64,000 nt of DNA. Origin: Simmondsia chinensis (lineage: Eukaryota > Streptophyta > Magnoliopsida > Caryophyllales > Simmondsiaceae). The notes under the pieces were generated by a model, which saw only the letters and a program-made list of their open reading frames with translations, ran no database searches and had not been told where the DNA came from. Made by a program: the position numbers and the translations under genes. Location of the stretch: positions 28,759,208 to 28,823,207 of the forward strand of contig JAGTTD010000008.1 of assembly GCA_018398585.1 (NCBI GenBank), given 5' to 3'. Of this stretch, positions 54,989-64,000 are shown in pieces. Positions within the stretch are counted from its first letter, which is position 1, and every line of letters starts with the position of its first letter.

Positions 54989-55613
54989 TGTTAGAACAAA
55001 TTTGCGAAATACTTGCAAAATACTTGAAACCGGGTAGCCGCGAGATCTCAGGTGTTGAGGCTGTGTAATCACTTTCCTTAAGGCTTATTTTGGTATATGA
55101 AATATCCTCGGGGATACAACAACAATAAAAAATGAGGCGAGGATGTGTAAAGGGAGAGATAGATCGAGATATGTGTTTGTTATTCAAGAACAAAACACAA
55201 GAACACTTGAATACAAAGATCCTTTAATTTTATTTTTCCCTTGTGTTTTTCATCCAATATCTTTATCATGAAAGTGTGGAGCATATATATGTATTCATGG
55301 AAAGAGACGTCCCAAAATGAAGAGCCACAAGTGACACAACGAACTAGAAAAAAGCCGCGCAGACAAACCGTCAAAACAGACCTGTGTGTCGAAGCTGTGT
55401 GTTGACACACCTATTTACACACAGTCTTACTGTAGATCTGTGTGTCGACACACACTTCCTATGTGTCGACACAAAGAGTTCCTCCGTGCTCTTCTGTAAA
55501 GGACTGTGTGTCGACACACGGGCCATGTGTGTCGGCACACAGCTGTTTCCCCATTGTTCTGTTGGATTGTGTGTCGACACACATGGCCCATGTGTCGACA
55601 GACACCCCTAACA
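54989..55613 (-). mobile_element. lone LTR with palindromic repeats
   Basis: On the minus strand it runs TGTTAGGGGTGTC ... TTTGTTCTAACA, 625 bp, with Copia-type termini. The promoter-proximal part (55380-55610) holds seven copies of TGTGTCGACACA-like palindromes. No internal region adjoins either side, and flanks ATCAA / AGCTC do not match, so it is a solo or truncated LTR. Confidence 0.65.
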
Positions 55614-56439
55614 AGCTCTAAACATTCAAAACAAGTATCGGAACAATCTCAAATATATCTTATACATACATAAACAACATTTACCATATTTACGTATTAT
55701 TCAACACATATTTCGAAAATACATCAACAATCAAATGAAGTAGCAAACAATAATAGACATGCAAGCCAAGAAGCAATGTATAATACAAATACTTGGGTCA
55801 AGCACATGTATTTTTAAAAGCTACCTTGCTCTATCTAAGACCTTTTTTCATTTTGATTTAGGTGTGAAAGTCATGTCTAATCATTCCGAGCATGCTTTTC
55901 TTTGGCATGTCTCAACTTTTTTTCAATTGTGCGTTATGTAGTTGTTCATATAACTTAACGTGGGTGGTGGATGGCTCATTTTAATATGGCCAAATCCTTA
56001 CAAACGTTACTCCCATAATTTATCATCAATTCAAATTATCAACATAAATCCTTTAAATTTTCTTTTGTAATTACATCCAACCTTTGAAGTTCAGCAATAG
56101 CTTGAATACTATCTAAAGTAACAATATCAAAAACATTTCCCATGATCCACATATGATTTTAGTCTCGAATCATGTTAAAAAATGTAAAATCCACATATGA
56201 TTTTGGTCTCTAATCATGTTAAAAAAGGTAACAAATAATAAATCAAAAGTCTATTCGATAGAATTAAAAAAACAACATTCCCAATATTTCAAAGGCTCCC
56301 ACTTAAATAAAGCCCAAGGGTTGGAATAATAACTAAAAATATATATGCAAAAAAAAAAAAAAACAAAATTGCAAATTCAAATAATAATAAACGAGATAAT
56401 CTGCACACTATTTACTCTTCTGCAAAAAGTAGGGCAAAA
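55614..56439. other. AT-rich DNA, 3' flank of the BAHD gene
   Basis: No gene seen. A 57-bp tandem doublet around CCACATATGATTTTGGTCTC and AATCATGTTAAAAAA (about 56145-56230). The right end should contain the 3' UTR of the BAHD gene. Confidence 0.55.
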
Positions 56440-57785
56440 TTACTGAGAAAAAGGTTCTCTCAACATATATTGGTACACGTCAGCAGCAGAAGTGGGGACC
56501 ACAAGCATAACTTTTACACCCACCTCCTTTTCATTACACGTGGGCAACACCAAACAGTACCTATCCACAAGTATTGGGCCTACATGGGCTGGTTTTCCAA
56601 GCCCTATATCCACTCTATCCAGCCCAAGCCTCGACCACTGAGACAGTATTACTACCCCAACCCAGTCCGGACCGGCCCGGTTCACGCTCACTATCTCCGT
56701 TACTTCCCCACGTAACGACCGTCAATTCTTTCCTTTGCCTTTCTTATCAAACTCGCCGCATACCCGACCCCTTTCTCTGTCAACTCCTTACCGGTCGTTA
56801 AAGCACACCCCAGTACGAACCCGTTTCCGTAGAACCCAGATGGTAAACCGGGTTTGACTCGGTTCCGGATATTGACACTGAAAAGTAATTTAACGGTTTG
56901 GTTTGATGGGATATTTAGGGCCCTAGCCCAACTTCTCCATACATGGGCCGAGATGAGCTCGAAAGTAGTGTACTTGGGCCCATTGGGATGACCGGATTGG
57001 CTCAATGGGCCTAGCTGGTTGATTTGGGATTTGGAAAAGGTGTTTGAAGTTGGGGTAAGTGGTTCGGTTACGAATAGGGATATAAACCGGCATCGATCCT
57101 TGACCTGGGTGAATTCCGGGTGGTTCACGGGTTGGGTCGGGGTGGATACTTGGTCGAGTAAATTTCGGTCCCAGACCGGTTTGGGACCCAAAATGGATAA
57201 CCCGCGGGTCAACTCAGAGAGATAATTAAGAAACTGAGCACTTCCAATACCGTCGCATACACAATGGTTAAAGCCAACCCCTAAGGCTGCGCCGCCATCG
57301 GAAAGCCACGTCAGCTGGAGAATCACGAGTGGTCCCCCTTTAAGAACATCCACCATGTGGAACCATAAAAGTTGTCTCCATTCATCCACGTGTAGTGGGG
57401 CCCGCTCGAAGTCTGCTAGCTTGTACTCTGATACTGCTTCAACAAAGAGTGCACCTTGACCATTGCAGATTACCTGAAGGCGACCAGACCCGGATGGGTT
57501 GGGCCTGACCCGGCCGGCGAGAGGGTAGTAGGGGACTAAGGCCCGGCCCAAGGAGGACTTTAAATGGACGGAGAGAAGGCCAGAGTCAAGGGGAGGAGGA
57601 GAAGTATAAAGAATGAGATATTCGATGGAGAAGCGGAGAAAGGGTTGGGAGTCGAGGGAGGAGAGAGAGAGGATGGAAGATGGAGTGGGGAGAGAAGGGG
57701 GAATTACAATGGCTTCTTTGATTTGAACCAACTTGTTATTGTTATTGTTATTATTATTATTATGATTATTGATGATATTTTTCAT
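56440..57785 (-). pseudogene. BAHD (HXXXD-type) acyltransferase, one-base frameshift
   Basis: BAHD enzymes transfer acyl groups from acyl-CoA to alcohols or amines in the cytosol. The first part (57785-56700, 361 codons, no intron) has the family start (VQIKEAIVIPP, ILSLSSLDSQPFLRF), YYPLAGRVRP, and the catalytic HCVCDG with His174 and Asp178; it ends prematurely at TAA. The rest of the family C-terminus is in the next frame (56691-56440): VVILSQWSRLGLDRVDIGLG, where the structural DFGWG is DIGLG, then KPAHVGPI and the C-terminus. A single missing G in GTGGGGAAG near 56705 explains the break; together the parts make about 445 residues, the usual length. The N-terminus has a 9-Asn run. Substrate unknown. 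It could be a true pseudogene or a base-calling error. Confidence 0.9.
57740..57785 (-). repeat. AAT/AAC repeat encoding Asn run at BAHD N-terminus
   Basis: Trinucleotide repeat giving HNNNNNNNNNK just after the start codon. Length variation here would change only the tail ahead of the conserved fold. Confidence 0.8.
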
Positions 57786-57852
57786 GTTATCACTTGGAAG
57801 AAGAGGAAGAAGAAGATGAAGCAGAAGAATTTACAGGGTTTTCTTTTTAATA

Positions 57853-57919
57853 TATATATATATATATATATAGAAAGGGGTGAATGTGAGGAGGAGACAA
57901 AGAATAGTGGCTTTATATA
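57853..57919 (-). promoter_or_regulatory. BAHD promoter: TATA box and (TA)n leader
   Basis: The minus strand has TATATAAAG at 57911-57919, 126 bp before the ATG, a plausible TATA box. A (TA)n run lies at 57853-57874 within the inferred leader. No other motif claimed. Confidence 0.5.
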
Positions 57920-57989
57920 TAGAGAGGGTTGGAGGACTGCGGGAGATTTGGTGAGAGATCTTCGTGGGGTTCGCTTTATTTTATAAATG

Positions 57990-59568
57990 ATGGGCATTCA
58001 ATTGACTAGATGGACCACATTTTAATTATAAATGTTTTTTTTTTTGTTATTTATTTTATTAGTTTCTTTATGGTTCACCTCGTTATTAAGTTTTAGGTGA
58101 ATTAGGTCATATTTAATTATTTTTATTTAATATTTTTTGACCCTGCATCTACATCTCCACCAATGTTTAATATAGAGTTATTCATATTTTCTAACATGAG
58201 CAATACTGCTTGTATGTTATAATTATAACGTAGCAACTATTGTAAATATTTTTTTATAATCTTAGACGATAAAATTTAACAATTTAAAATTTATAATGCA
58301 AATTTTCTGGAATGGCTCGAATAAAATTAGGGACCATGCTTGATATTACTTTTGGAATGAAATGTTATTTTATGTTAGTGCAGAAAGATTAGAAATTGTT
58401 AGAAAAAATTTGGTTTATTTACTCGAGTTCTATTATTACAAAATTTTCTCCTGATCTAAGATTTAAAAAATATTTTTGAAGTATTTTAAAATTTCGTAGC
58501 TTTTTATCAGATCCATTTTAGAGTTTTTTTTTCGTTTATATTGTCGTAACAATGAAAATGTACCTAAAATGTATTTAATAAAAAGGAAAATAGCTATTTG
58601 TATTTTAAGTAACATAATTATAAAACTAAAAAATATTGCCAAAAAAACTTGCTCCGCCATCCTAGGCGGCCTGCCCCCACTGCCACTGTTAGGAAAATTT
58701 GTTAACCAAGTACTAAAAACATTTAACAGCGTGAGGTGTGATACGAATCAATATCAATTTAGCTCACGAAACCCAATCTAATACCATAAACCACTTAGAT
58801 TAGTAACTACGGGACATTAAACAGCTGTCCTAGGTTGTATATTATATAGGTATAATCTTCAATTGAGTAATTACATGTATTTGTAATAAGAAAATGGAGG
58901 AAATCTAGAAGAAATAGGGGAAGAGATAGAAAAGAATTTGGGGGCCAGAGAGAGAGAGATCACACAATTCATCAAGCATAATGAACCCCTAACCAACCTC
59001 TCTTATTTATGCTAATCAAACTTAAGGTGAAGCAGCCCTAAGGCTGATGTGGTGAGCTGATGTGGCGTAAGTGCTGACGTGGCAGTTGGAAAGGCTCGAG
59101 ACTGATTTGGGCATGACCCTCTGTAATATTTTTATCAAGGTGTATAGCAAACAACTTTTCTTAAGACTTATTTCGTGGATACTGAAATAATTTCCAGATA
59201 CAATGAAATAAAAAACAAAGTGAAGTAAAAGTGTGCTCCTTGATCCCCGTTTTTATGCAAGTTGATCGTGGCCTCGTTTTTTGAGTTGTCATTTTGTAAT
59301 GATCGTGTCGCTAATTATCGAAATAAGTGAGGTAAGAGTGTAGAAAGGAAGGATTTTTTTGAGCACAAAAGGAAGGATTTCCAACCCAAGAAAAGAAAAG
59401 ATGATATAATTTTTTAAGTTAATTTACAAGTACAAATTTTAAGTTATTTCAAGTAATCTCAAAGCTGATTTGATGGGGTTTATATAGATTAATAACCCTT
59501 CAAAAAAGGCCTAAAACATTTCCCAAACATTATTCATAAAAGCTACACTAAAAACCGGCTAAAAACTG
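57990..59568. other. intergenic DNA upstream of BAHD and before element E
   Basis: No gene seen. 58830-59130 (TGTCCTAGGTTG ... GAGAGAGAG ... GATGTGGTGAGCTGATGTGG) has the texture of a decayed LTR but no partner in the window. The rest is AT-rich. Confidence 0.5.
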
Positions 59569-59895
59569 TGATACAGTAGCTTAATTGAGTTCATTTTCGT
59601 ATTTGTGTTTTGGATGGAAATTGGCTAGAATCAGCTAGGCACGTGCTCGACACGTGCAAGTTAGTTAGTTTTGTCTATTTTTAGTAGTTTTAACTATATT
59701 AGCTATTTTTAGTATATTTTTTCATTTCTATTTTTTCTTTAATTCCCTACTATATGAGTTTAATGATTGTAATTAGTTAGGATTTATCTAAATACAAATC
59801 AAAGTCTCTTCCTTCCTAAATTTCTCTTCTCTTTCTCCCTCAATTTCATTCTCTATCTAGATCTTGATTGAATTTGGGTCTTGTGATTGGATTTA
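59569..59895 (+). repeat. probable 5' LTR of element E
   Basis: Limits inferred from TGATACAG at the left and the primer site at the right. The right end lacks the expected CA. Contains TTATCTAAATAC and CT-rich sequence like the LTRs of elements B and D. Confidence 0.4.
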
Positions 59896-59946
59896 TTGGT
59901 ATCAAAGTTGCGGTTCTCTAACTGTGGTTGAGTAATTTGAGCTAAA

Positions 59947-60969
59947 ATGACTGAAAATACTCAATCTACATCGGAGATTCTAAGGGTTGAGGATGTCTTG
60001 TCCACGCAAATTAAATCTATGAAAGATAAGCTAGATCGATCAGTGGATGAGCTTCAATCATCTATCCAGGAGCTTAGAGAAATGATCATTGAAATATCCT
60101 TGCATCAAGGAAGGTCTGTTGAAGGAGGTGGTGTGATGGAAGGAGGATCGAATACCACTACCACAAACCTGGTGTATCCAGAGCAACATCCGACACATCA
60201 AGGAGGTAATAGTTCGTGTACTACTAGATTGAGTGGAGTGGACTTCCCATTATTTAGCGGGGAATATATGAATGGATGGTTATGTATGTGTGAATAGTTT
60301 TTCTTGATTGATAATACTCCTAAGTTTGATAAAATCAGGATAGCTTCAGTCCACCTAAGAGGTTTAGCATTGCAATGGCATCTAAAATATGTGAGGAATA
60401 GAGTAGATCCTACTGCGAATACTTAGGGGGAATATGTGAGCTCTTTGAAGACACGGTTTTGTAGTGCTTATGAAGATCCTATTTTGGATTCGATGAGAGT
60501 GAGGTAGGAGGGGTCAATTAAGGAGTATTTGGTTAAATTCGATACCATAGCTGTGAGGGCTGATTTGAATGAAGCTCAAATGGGTAGTTGGTTCCTGATG
60601 GGTTTGCGCAATGATTTGGAATTAGAGGTTAGGTCCAGACAACCAACAACCTTACAGCATGCCACATGTTTGGCTAAATTGGCTGAAGATAAGGTAGACA
60701 CATTGGCCAAGCAATTGAGGTATTCAAAGATCCCATCATTACCAACCCCATCCATTCCAAAAATATCCCAAGCCTCCACTCCAGGCTTCCAAGGAAACAA
60801 CTCTGTGCACGACATAACTATTGTTCATACTCCAAACACTACAGTCACAACCATACCTCAAAGGGCCCTGTCAAGGGCAGAGTTGCAAAAGAAAAGAGCT
60901 AAGGGGTTGTACTATTTATGTGATGAGAAATTAGAGGTAGGGCATAGATGTAAAATGAAGGGACCTTAG
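59947..60969 (+). pseudogene. Element E gag
   Basis: Starts MTENTQSTSEILRVEDVL with a predicted coiled coil. It has capsid phrases in pieces (LSGVDFPLFSGEYMNGWLC, HLRGLALQWHLKY-type, YLVKFDTIAVRADL), a Pro-rich linker and CDEKLEVGHRCK, a degraded knuckle in which the first Cys pair reads LYYLCDE. Stops at about 60295, 60424 and 60507. Confidence 0.88.
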
Positions 60970-60984
60970 CTGTTTGTCATTGAG

Positions 60985-61552
60985 GTGGATGAAAGTGATA
61001 GTGAAGAACTCAGTCAAGAGGTGATACAACCAGCAGAAGATGTAGTGTTGGAACCTATATCTCACATTTCACTTCATGCCTTGTTTGGAGCTTCAGAGTA
61101 TCAGACATTAAGGGTCACTGGTTTGGTAAGAAGAAGACCTGTACACATATTATTCGATTTAGGCTCAACACACAACTTCATTGATGCCAGCCTAGCTTCA
61201 AAATTATGCTAATGCCAGACTACAGTTAGCCCCATATCTGTAGCTGTACTGATGGAAGTAATCTGAGCTGCACGTCGCAATGCAAACAACTCTCCTAGAA
61301 GATGCAGGGGTCTCTTACCATTCTAATTTTCTCTTAGTTCCCTTAGGAGGTTGTGATATGGTCTTAGGAATTGAATGGTTATCAACCTTAGGAGACATCA
61401 AGTGCAACTTTAAAGAACCTGCAATGGCCTTTACCCTTAATGATGAGCAGCAAGTATTAAGAGGGGAAGCTCCAATGCTTGCAAAACAATGGGTGCAAGG
61501 GCAATCTCTAATGCCATTTCAACTTTACCCACCATTGCTTTGTCTAGAGTAA
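60985..61552 (+). pseudogene. Element E aspartic protease
   Basis: ISLHALFGASEYQTLRVTGL, then VHILFDLGSTHNFIDASL, where the catalytic D-S-G is D-L-G, and, in another frame, CDMVLGIEWLSTLGDIKCN. A stop near 61210 splits it. The active site is lost. Confidence 0.88.
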
Positions 61553-61679
61553 TTCTAGAACCAAAAGTGAGCTCTAAAGCTGAATTAATGATGTTGGGAA
61601 TGGGACTTGAGAAGCAGTAGAGGCAGCCTATTCCAAAGGTAATCAAGGACCTTCATGTTCAGTAGGCATTCATCTTTGA

Positions 61680-62560
61680 GGAACCAAAGCAGCTACCTCC
61701 TCATAGACCATCCTTTAATCTTAGGATACATCTGAAAGAGGGAACATCTCCCATCGGTAAGAGGCCTTACCAGTACCCTTCACTTCAGAAGGATGTGATT
61801 GAAAACATGATGCAAGAATTGTTAAACAAGGGCTGCATCCAGCACAGTACAAGCACCTATGCCTTTGTTGTGGTGCTAGTCAAGAAGAAGGATGAAGGTT
61901 GGAGGATGTGTGTGGATTACAGAGATCAGAATCAAGCTACCACCAAGGAAAAGTTTCCCATTTCTTTGGTAGAGGAATTATTAGATGAATTGGGTGGTGC
62001 AAGGCTTTTCACAAAGATTGATCTCAGATCGGGCTACTATCAGATAAGAATGCATATTGAAGACATACTAAAGACAACTTTCAAGACTCACTTTGAGCAT
62101 TTTGAGTTTTTATTAATGCCTTTTCATCTCACTGATGCCCCTTCAACATTTCAGGCTCTCATGAACATAGTCTTTGCTCCATACTTGAAAAAGTTTGTAC
62201 TGGTATTCTTCAATGATATTTTGATATATAGTGCTAGCTTGGAGGATCATATCAAGAATTTGTAGCTCATCTTCTGTCAGTTGAAAGAGCATTAGCTATT
62301 TGCCAAGGAGAGTAAATGTTCATTTGCAGCAACACAGATAAACTTTCTTGGACATATTATACCTGATGGGGGAGTGGTAACTGATACAAGAAAAATTGAA
62401 GCAGTACAACATTGGCCTAGCCCTACTAACATCAAGCAACTTCGAAGATTCTTAGGCCTCACTGGATATTATAGAAGATTCATCAAAGGTTATGGGGTTT
62501 TGGCTAAACCCCTCACTGAACTTTTGAAGAAAGATAAGTGGGGATGGACTGAGTCTTAAC
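61680..62560 (+). pseudogene. Element E reverse transcriptase
   Basis: 61795-62265 reads YAFVVVLVKKKDEGWRMCVD, LFTKIDLRSGYYQIRMH, FEFLLMPFHLTDAPSTFQAL and the polymerase motif VFFNDILIYS, with Asn replacing the first Asp of F-x-D-D, then the thumb and [19 protein letters not shown]. Inactive. Confidence 0.92.
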
Positions 62561-63100
62561 TAGCCTTCAATGACTTGAAGAATGCAGTGAGTTCAGCACC
62601 AGTCCTAGCTCTTCTAGATTTTTCAAACCATTTATCATTGAAGCAGATGCTTGCAACTCTGACATAGGAGTAGTTTTGATCCAAGAAGGTCACCCATTGG
62701 CCTTCCTCAGTAAATCCTTGAGTCCAAAGCAGCAGTTTCTCTCTGTATACGAAAAGAAGATGTTAGCATTAATCTCAGGAGTACACAAAATGGTAGCAAT
62801 ACCTGCTCAATAATACATTCATCATTAGGAATGATTAAAAGAGCCTAAAGTACCTATTGGAGCAGAAAATTAACACATACTTTATGCAGTTATGGCTCTC
62901 AAAGTTATTAGGGTTTAGTTACATCTTGACCACAAGAAAGGGAAGGAGAACATAGTGGTGAAAGCTCTATCTAGAATCACTAGCCAACAGATAGTATGTA
63001 TGATGTTGTCTTCAGTGGATAGCAACCTATATGCCTTGATCCAACACTCTTGGTAGACAGATCCTCTACTTTAGCACCTTATTGATCAGTTTCAAAGGGA
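62561..63100 (+). pseudogene. Element E RNase H
   Basis: Fragments include the PFIIEADACN region (first catalytic Asp), HPLAFLSKSLSPK, VYEKKMLALI and the YLLEQKINTYFMQLWLSKLL connection, split by stops and a small deletion near 62620 and 62800. Confidence 0.82.
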
Positions 63101-64000
63101 ACCTTCGAGGCATCTTAAATAGAGTTGGCAACATGGTCAATTGAAGAGAAATGGAAAGCTTGTAGTAAGGTAAGATGAGAGTGTAAGGACCAAGATCCTG
63201 TAATGGCTTTATACTTCCCCAAGTGGAGGACACTCAGGTAGGATGCTACAGTACAACGAATCAAATCAATGTTTTTTCGGAATGATGTCTCTATGTACTT
63301 TATAGAAGGACTCCCAAGGTCCTTTGGCAAGGATGTCATATTTGTGGTTGTGGATAGACTCAGCAAGGCAGCTCATTTCATGGCCCTCACTCATCCATAC
63401 ATAGCCCTGACTGTTGCTCAAGTGTACTCTGATAATGTTTACAAGCTTCATGGAATGGCTAGCACCATAGTAAGTGACAGAGATGCCATCTTCCAAAGTG
63501 AGTTTTGGCAGGCCTTGTTTTCTATACAATGAGTGGATTTGCACCTTTCCATAGCGTATCATCCTTAAAGTGATGGTCAAACTCAGGTGGTCAACAGAGG
63601 GTTGGAAACATACTTGAGGTGTATGTGCAACACAAGCCCTTCGTCTTGGTCTAAGTGGTTACCGTTAGTTGAGTGGTGTTACAACACCACCTGGCATTCA
63701 TCCACCCAGAAGACCCCCTATGAGATCATGTATGGACAAATCCCATCATTGCATATTCCATACATGCGTGGAGAAACATCAGTAGAAGCTGTGGACAAGA
63801 GTTTGCAACACGGAAAGGAGATGATCCAGGTGGTGAGATTCCATCTAAACCGATCAGAATCAAATGAAGCAATTAGCTGATCGAAGGAGGTTTGATAGGA
63901 GCTTCCAAGCTGGTGATTGGGTGTATTTGAAGCTCCACCCTACAAGCAGATCACTATAGCTCACAAAAGTAGTCACAAGCTATCTCTGAAATATTTTAGA
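63101..64000 (+). pseudogene. Element E integrase (continues beyond window)
   Basis: The core is visible as FVVVDRLSKAAHFMAL (first Asp), TIVSDRDAIFQSEFWQ (second Asp) and, after a frameshift, GQTQVVNRGLETYLRCM, where the catalytic Glu is Gln. WYNTTWHSSTQKTPYE-type sequence follows. The zinc-binding start is mostly lost. The chromodomain, if present, is past position 64000. Confidence 0.88.

Larger units (their letters stand above)
59569..64000 (+). mobile_element. Element E: Ty3/gypsy chromovirus-like element, degraded, runs off the window
   Basis: A tRNA-Met-type primer site TGGTATCAAAG (59897) is followed by gag, protease, RT, RNase H and integrase in plus orientation, closely related in sequence to element C. 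Its 5' LTR probably spans 59569 (TGATACAG) to about 59895, but the 3' LTR lies beyond the window, so this is provisional. Many stops in every domain show it is old. Confidence 0.88.

Noticed and set aside
54771..55193. 140-codon minus-strand frame
   Set aside because: It crosses the border between unique DNA and a solo LTR and has no recognisable domain or promoter.
54984..55618. Target duplication around the solo LTR
   Set aside because: Flanks ATCAA and AGCTC do not match, so no TSD is claimed.
57564..57986. 140-codon plus-strand frame over the BAHD start
   Set aside because: It is antisense to the BAHD gene and low complexity (Glu/Gly/Lys rich from the promoter and leader).
58463..58781. 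Small open frames near the GGCGGCCTGCCCCC patch
   Set aside because: Short, AT-rich and without domain, start context or neighbours that would support a gene.
58830..59130. Gene or full LTR element upstream of element E
   Set aside because: The texture is LTR-like, but no partner LTR, primer site or coding domain is present in the window.

Overview
This window reads as nuclear DNA of a flowering plant, probably a eudicot. The evidence is an intron-split gene for ribosomal protein L41 with a site II / telo-box promoter, a BAHD acyltransferase gene, AT-rich intergenic DNA, and a dense, nested set of plant transposable elements: chromodomain Ty3/gypsy, TGTTG...CTAACA LTR elements, LINE, SINE, hAT, CACTA-like, Helitron, Tourist and foldback elements. 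The species cannot be named from the sequence.

Layout: 1-995 LINE-like 3' remnant with a poly(A) tail. 2623-11232 a minus-strand gypsy element (A) carrying only gag-protease, split by a plus-strand chromodomain gypsy element (B, 4755-10272, TSD TTGAC). 12280-13545 a 22-bp minisatellite. 14178-14711 tRNA-like and 5S-rRNA-headed SINEs. 15525-16868 a large foldback element with a tRNA-like module in each arm. 16970-17506 a Helitron. 20277-20671 the RPL41 gene. 21766-30760 a minus-strand chromodomain gypsy element (C, TSD TTTGC), whose gag start is split by a very young plus-strand element (D, 26558-30371, TSD TCTCT). 32851-36020 a hAT transposon (TSD GTTTGAAG), itself hit by a 5S-headed SINE with a 15-bp TSD. 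36096-37550 MITE-like elements. 37551-43895 a LINE between two long inverted arms, the left arm holding a Helitron and the LINE holding a tRNA-like SINE. 43913-54297 a TGTTG...CTAACA LTR element (F) that contains a 5-kb CACTA-like element. 54989-55613 a lone LTR rich in SalI-type palindromes. 56440-57785 the BAHD gene (minus strand) with a one-base frameshift. 59569-64000 another degraded chromovirus-like element (E) that runs off the window.

Only two host genes are supported, RPL41 and BAHD. They sit in short islands and are not functionally linked to each other or to the repeats.

The most unusual object is element D. It has LTRs that differ at one site in 560 bp, an intact tRNA-Met primer site and polypurine tract, and a single 860-codon reading frame with gag, zinc knuckle and aspartic protease. 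Where reverse transcriptase should begin, the frame instead continues into an RNA-recognition motif resembling the second RRM of polypyrimidine-tract-binding proteins, followed by a Gln/Pro-rich tail. It looks like a recently mobile, pol-less retrotransposon carrying a captured host RNA-binding domain. The second notable object is a SINE family whose head is 5S rRNA rather than tRNA; two copies have clean target-site duplications.
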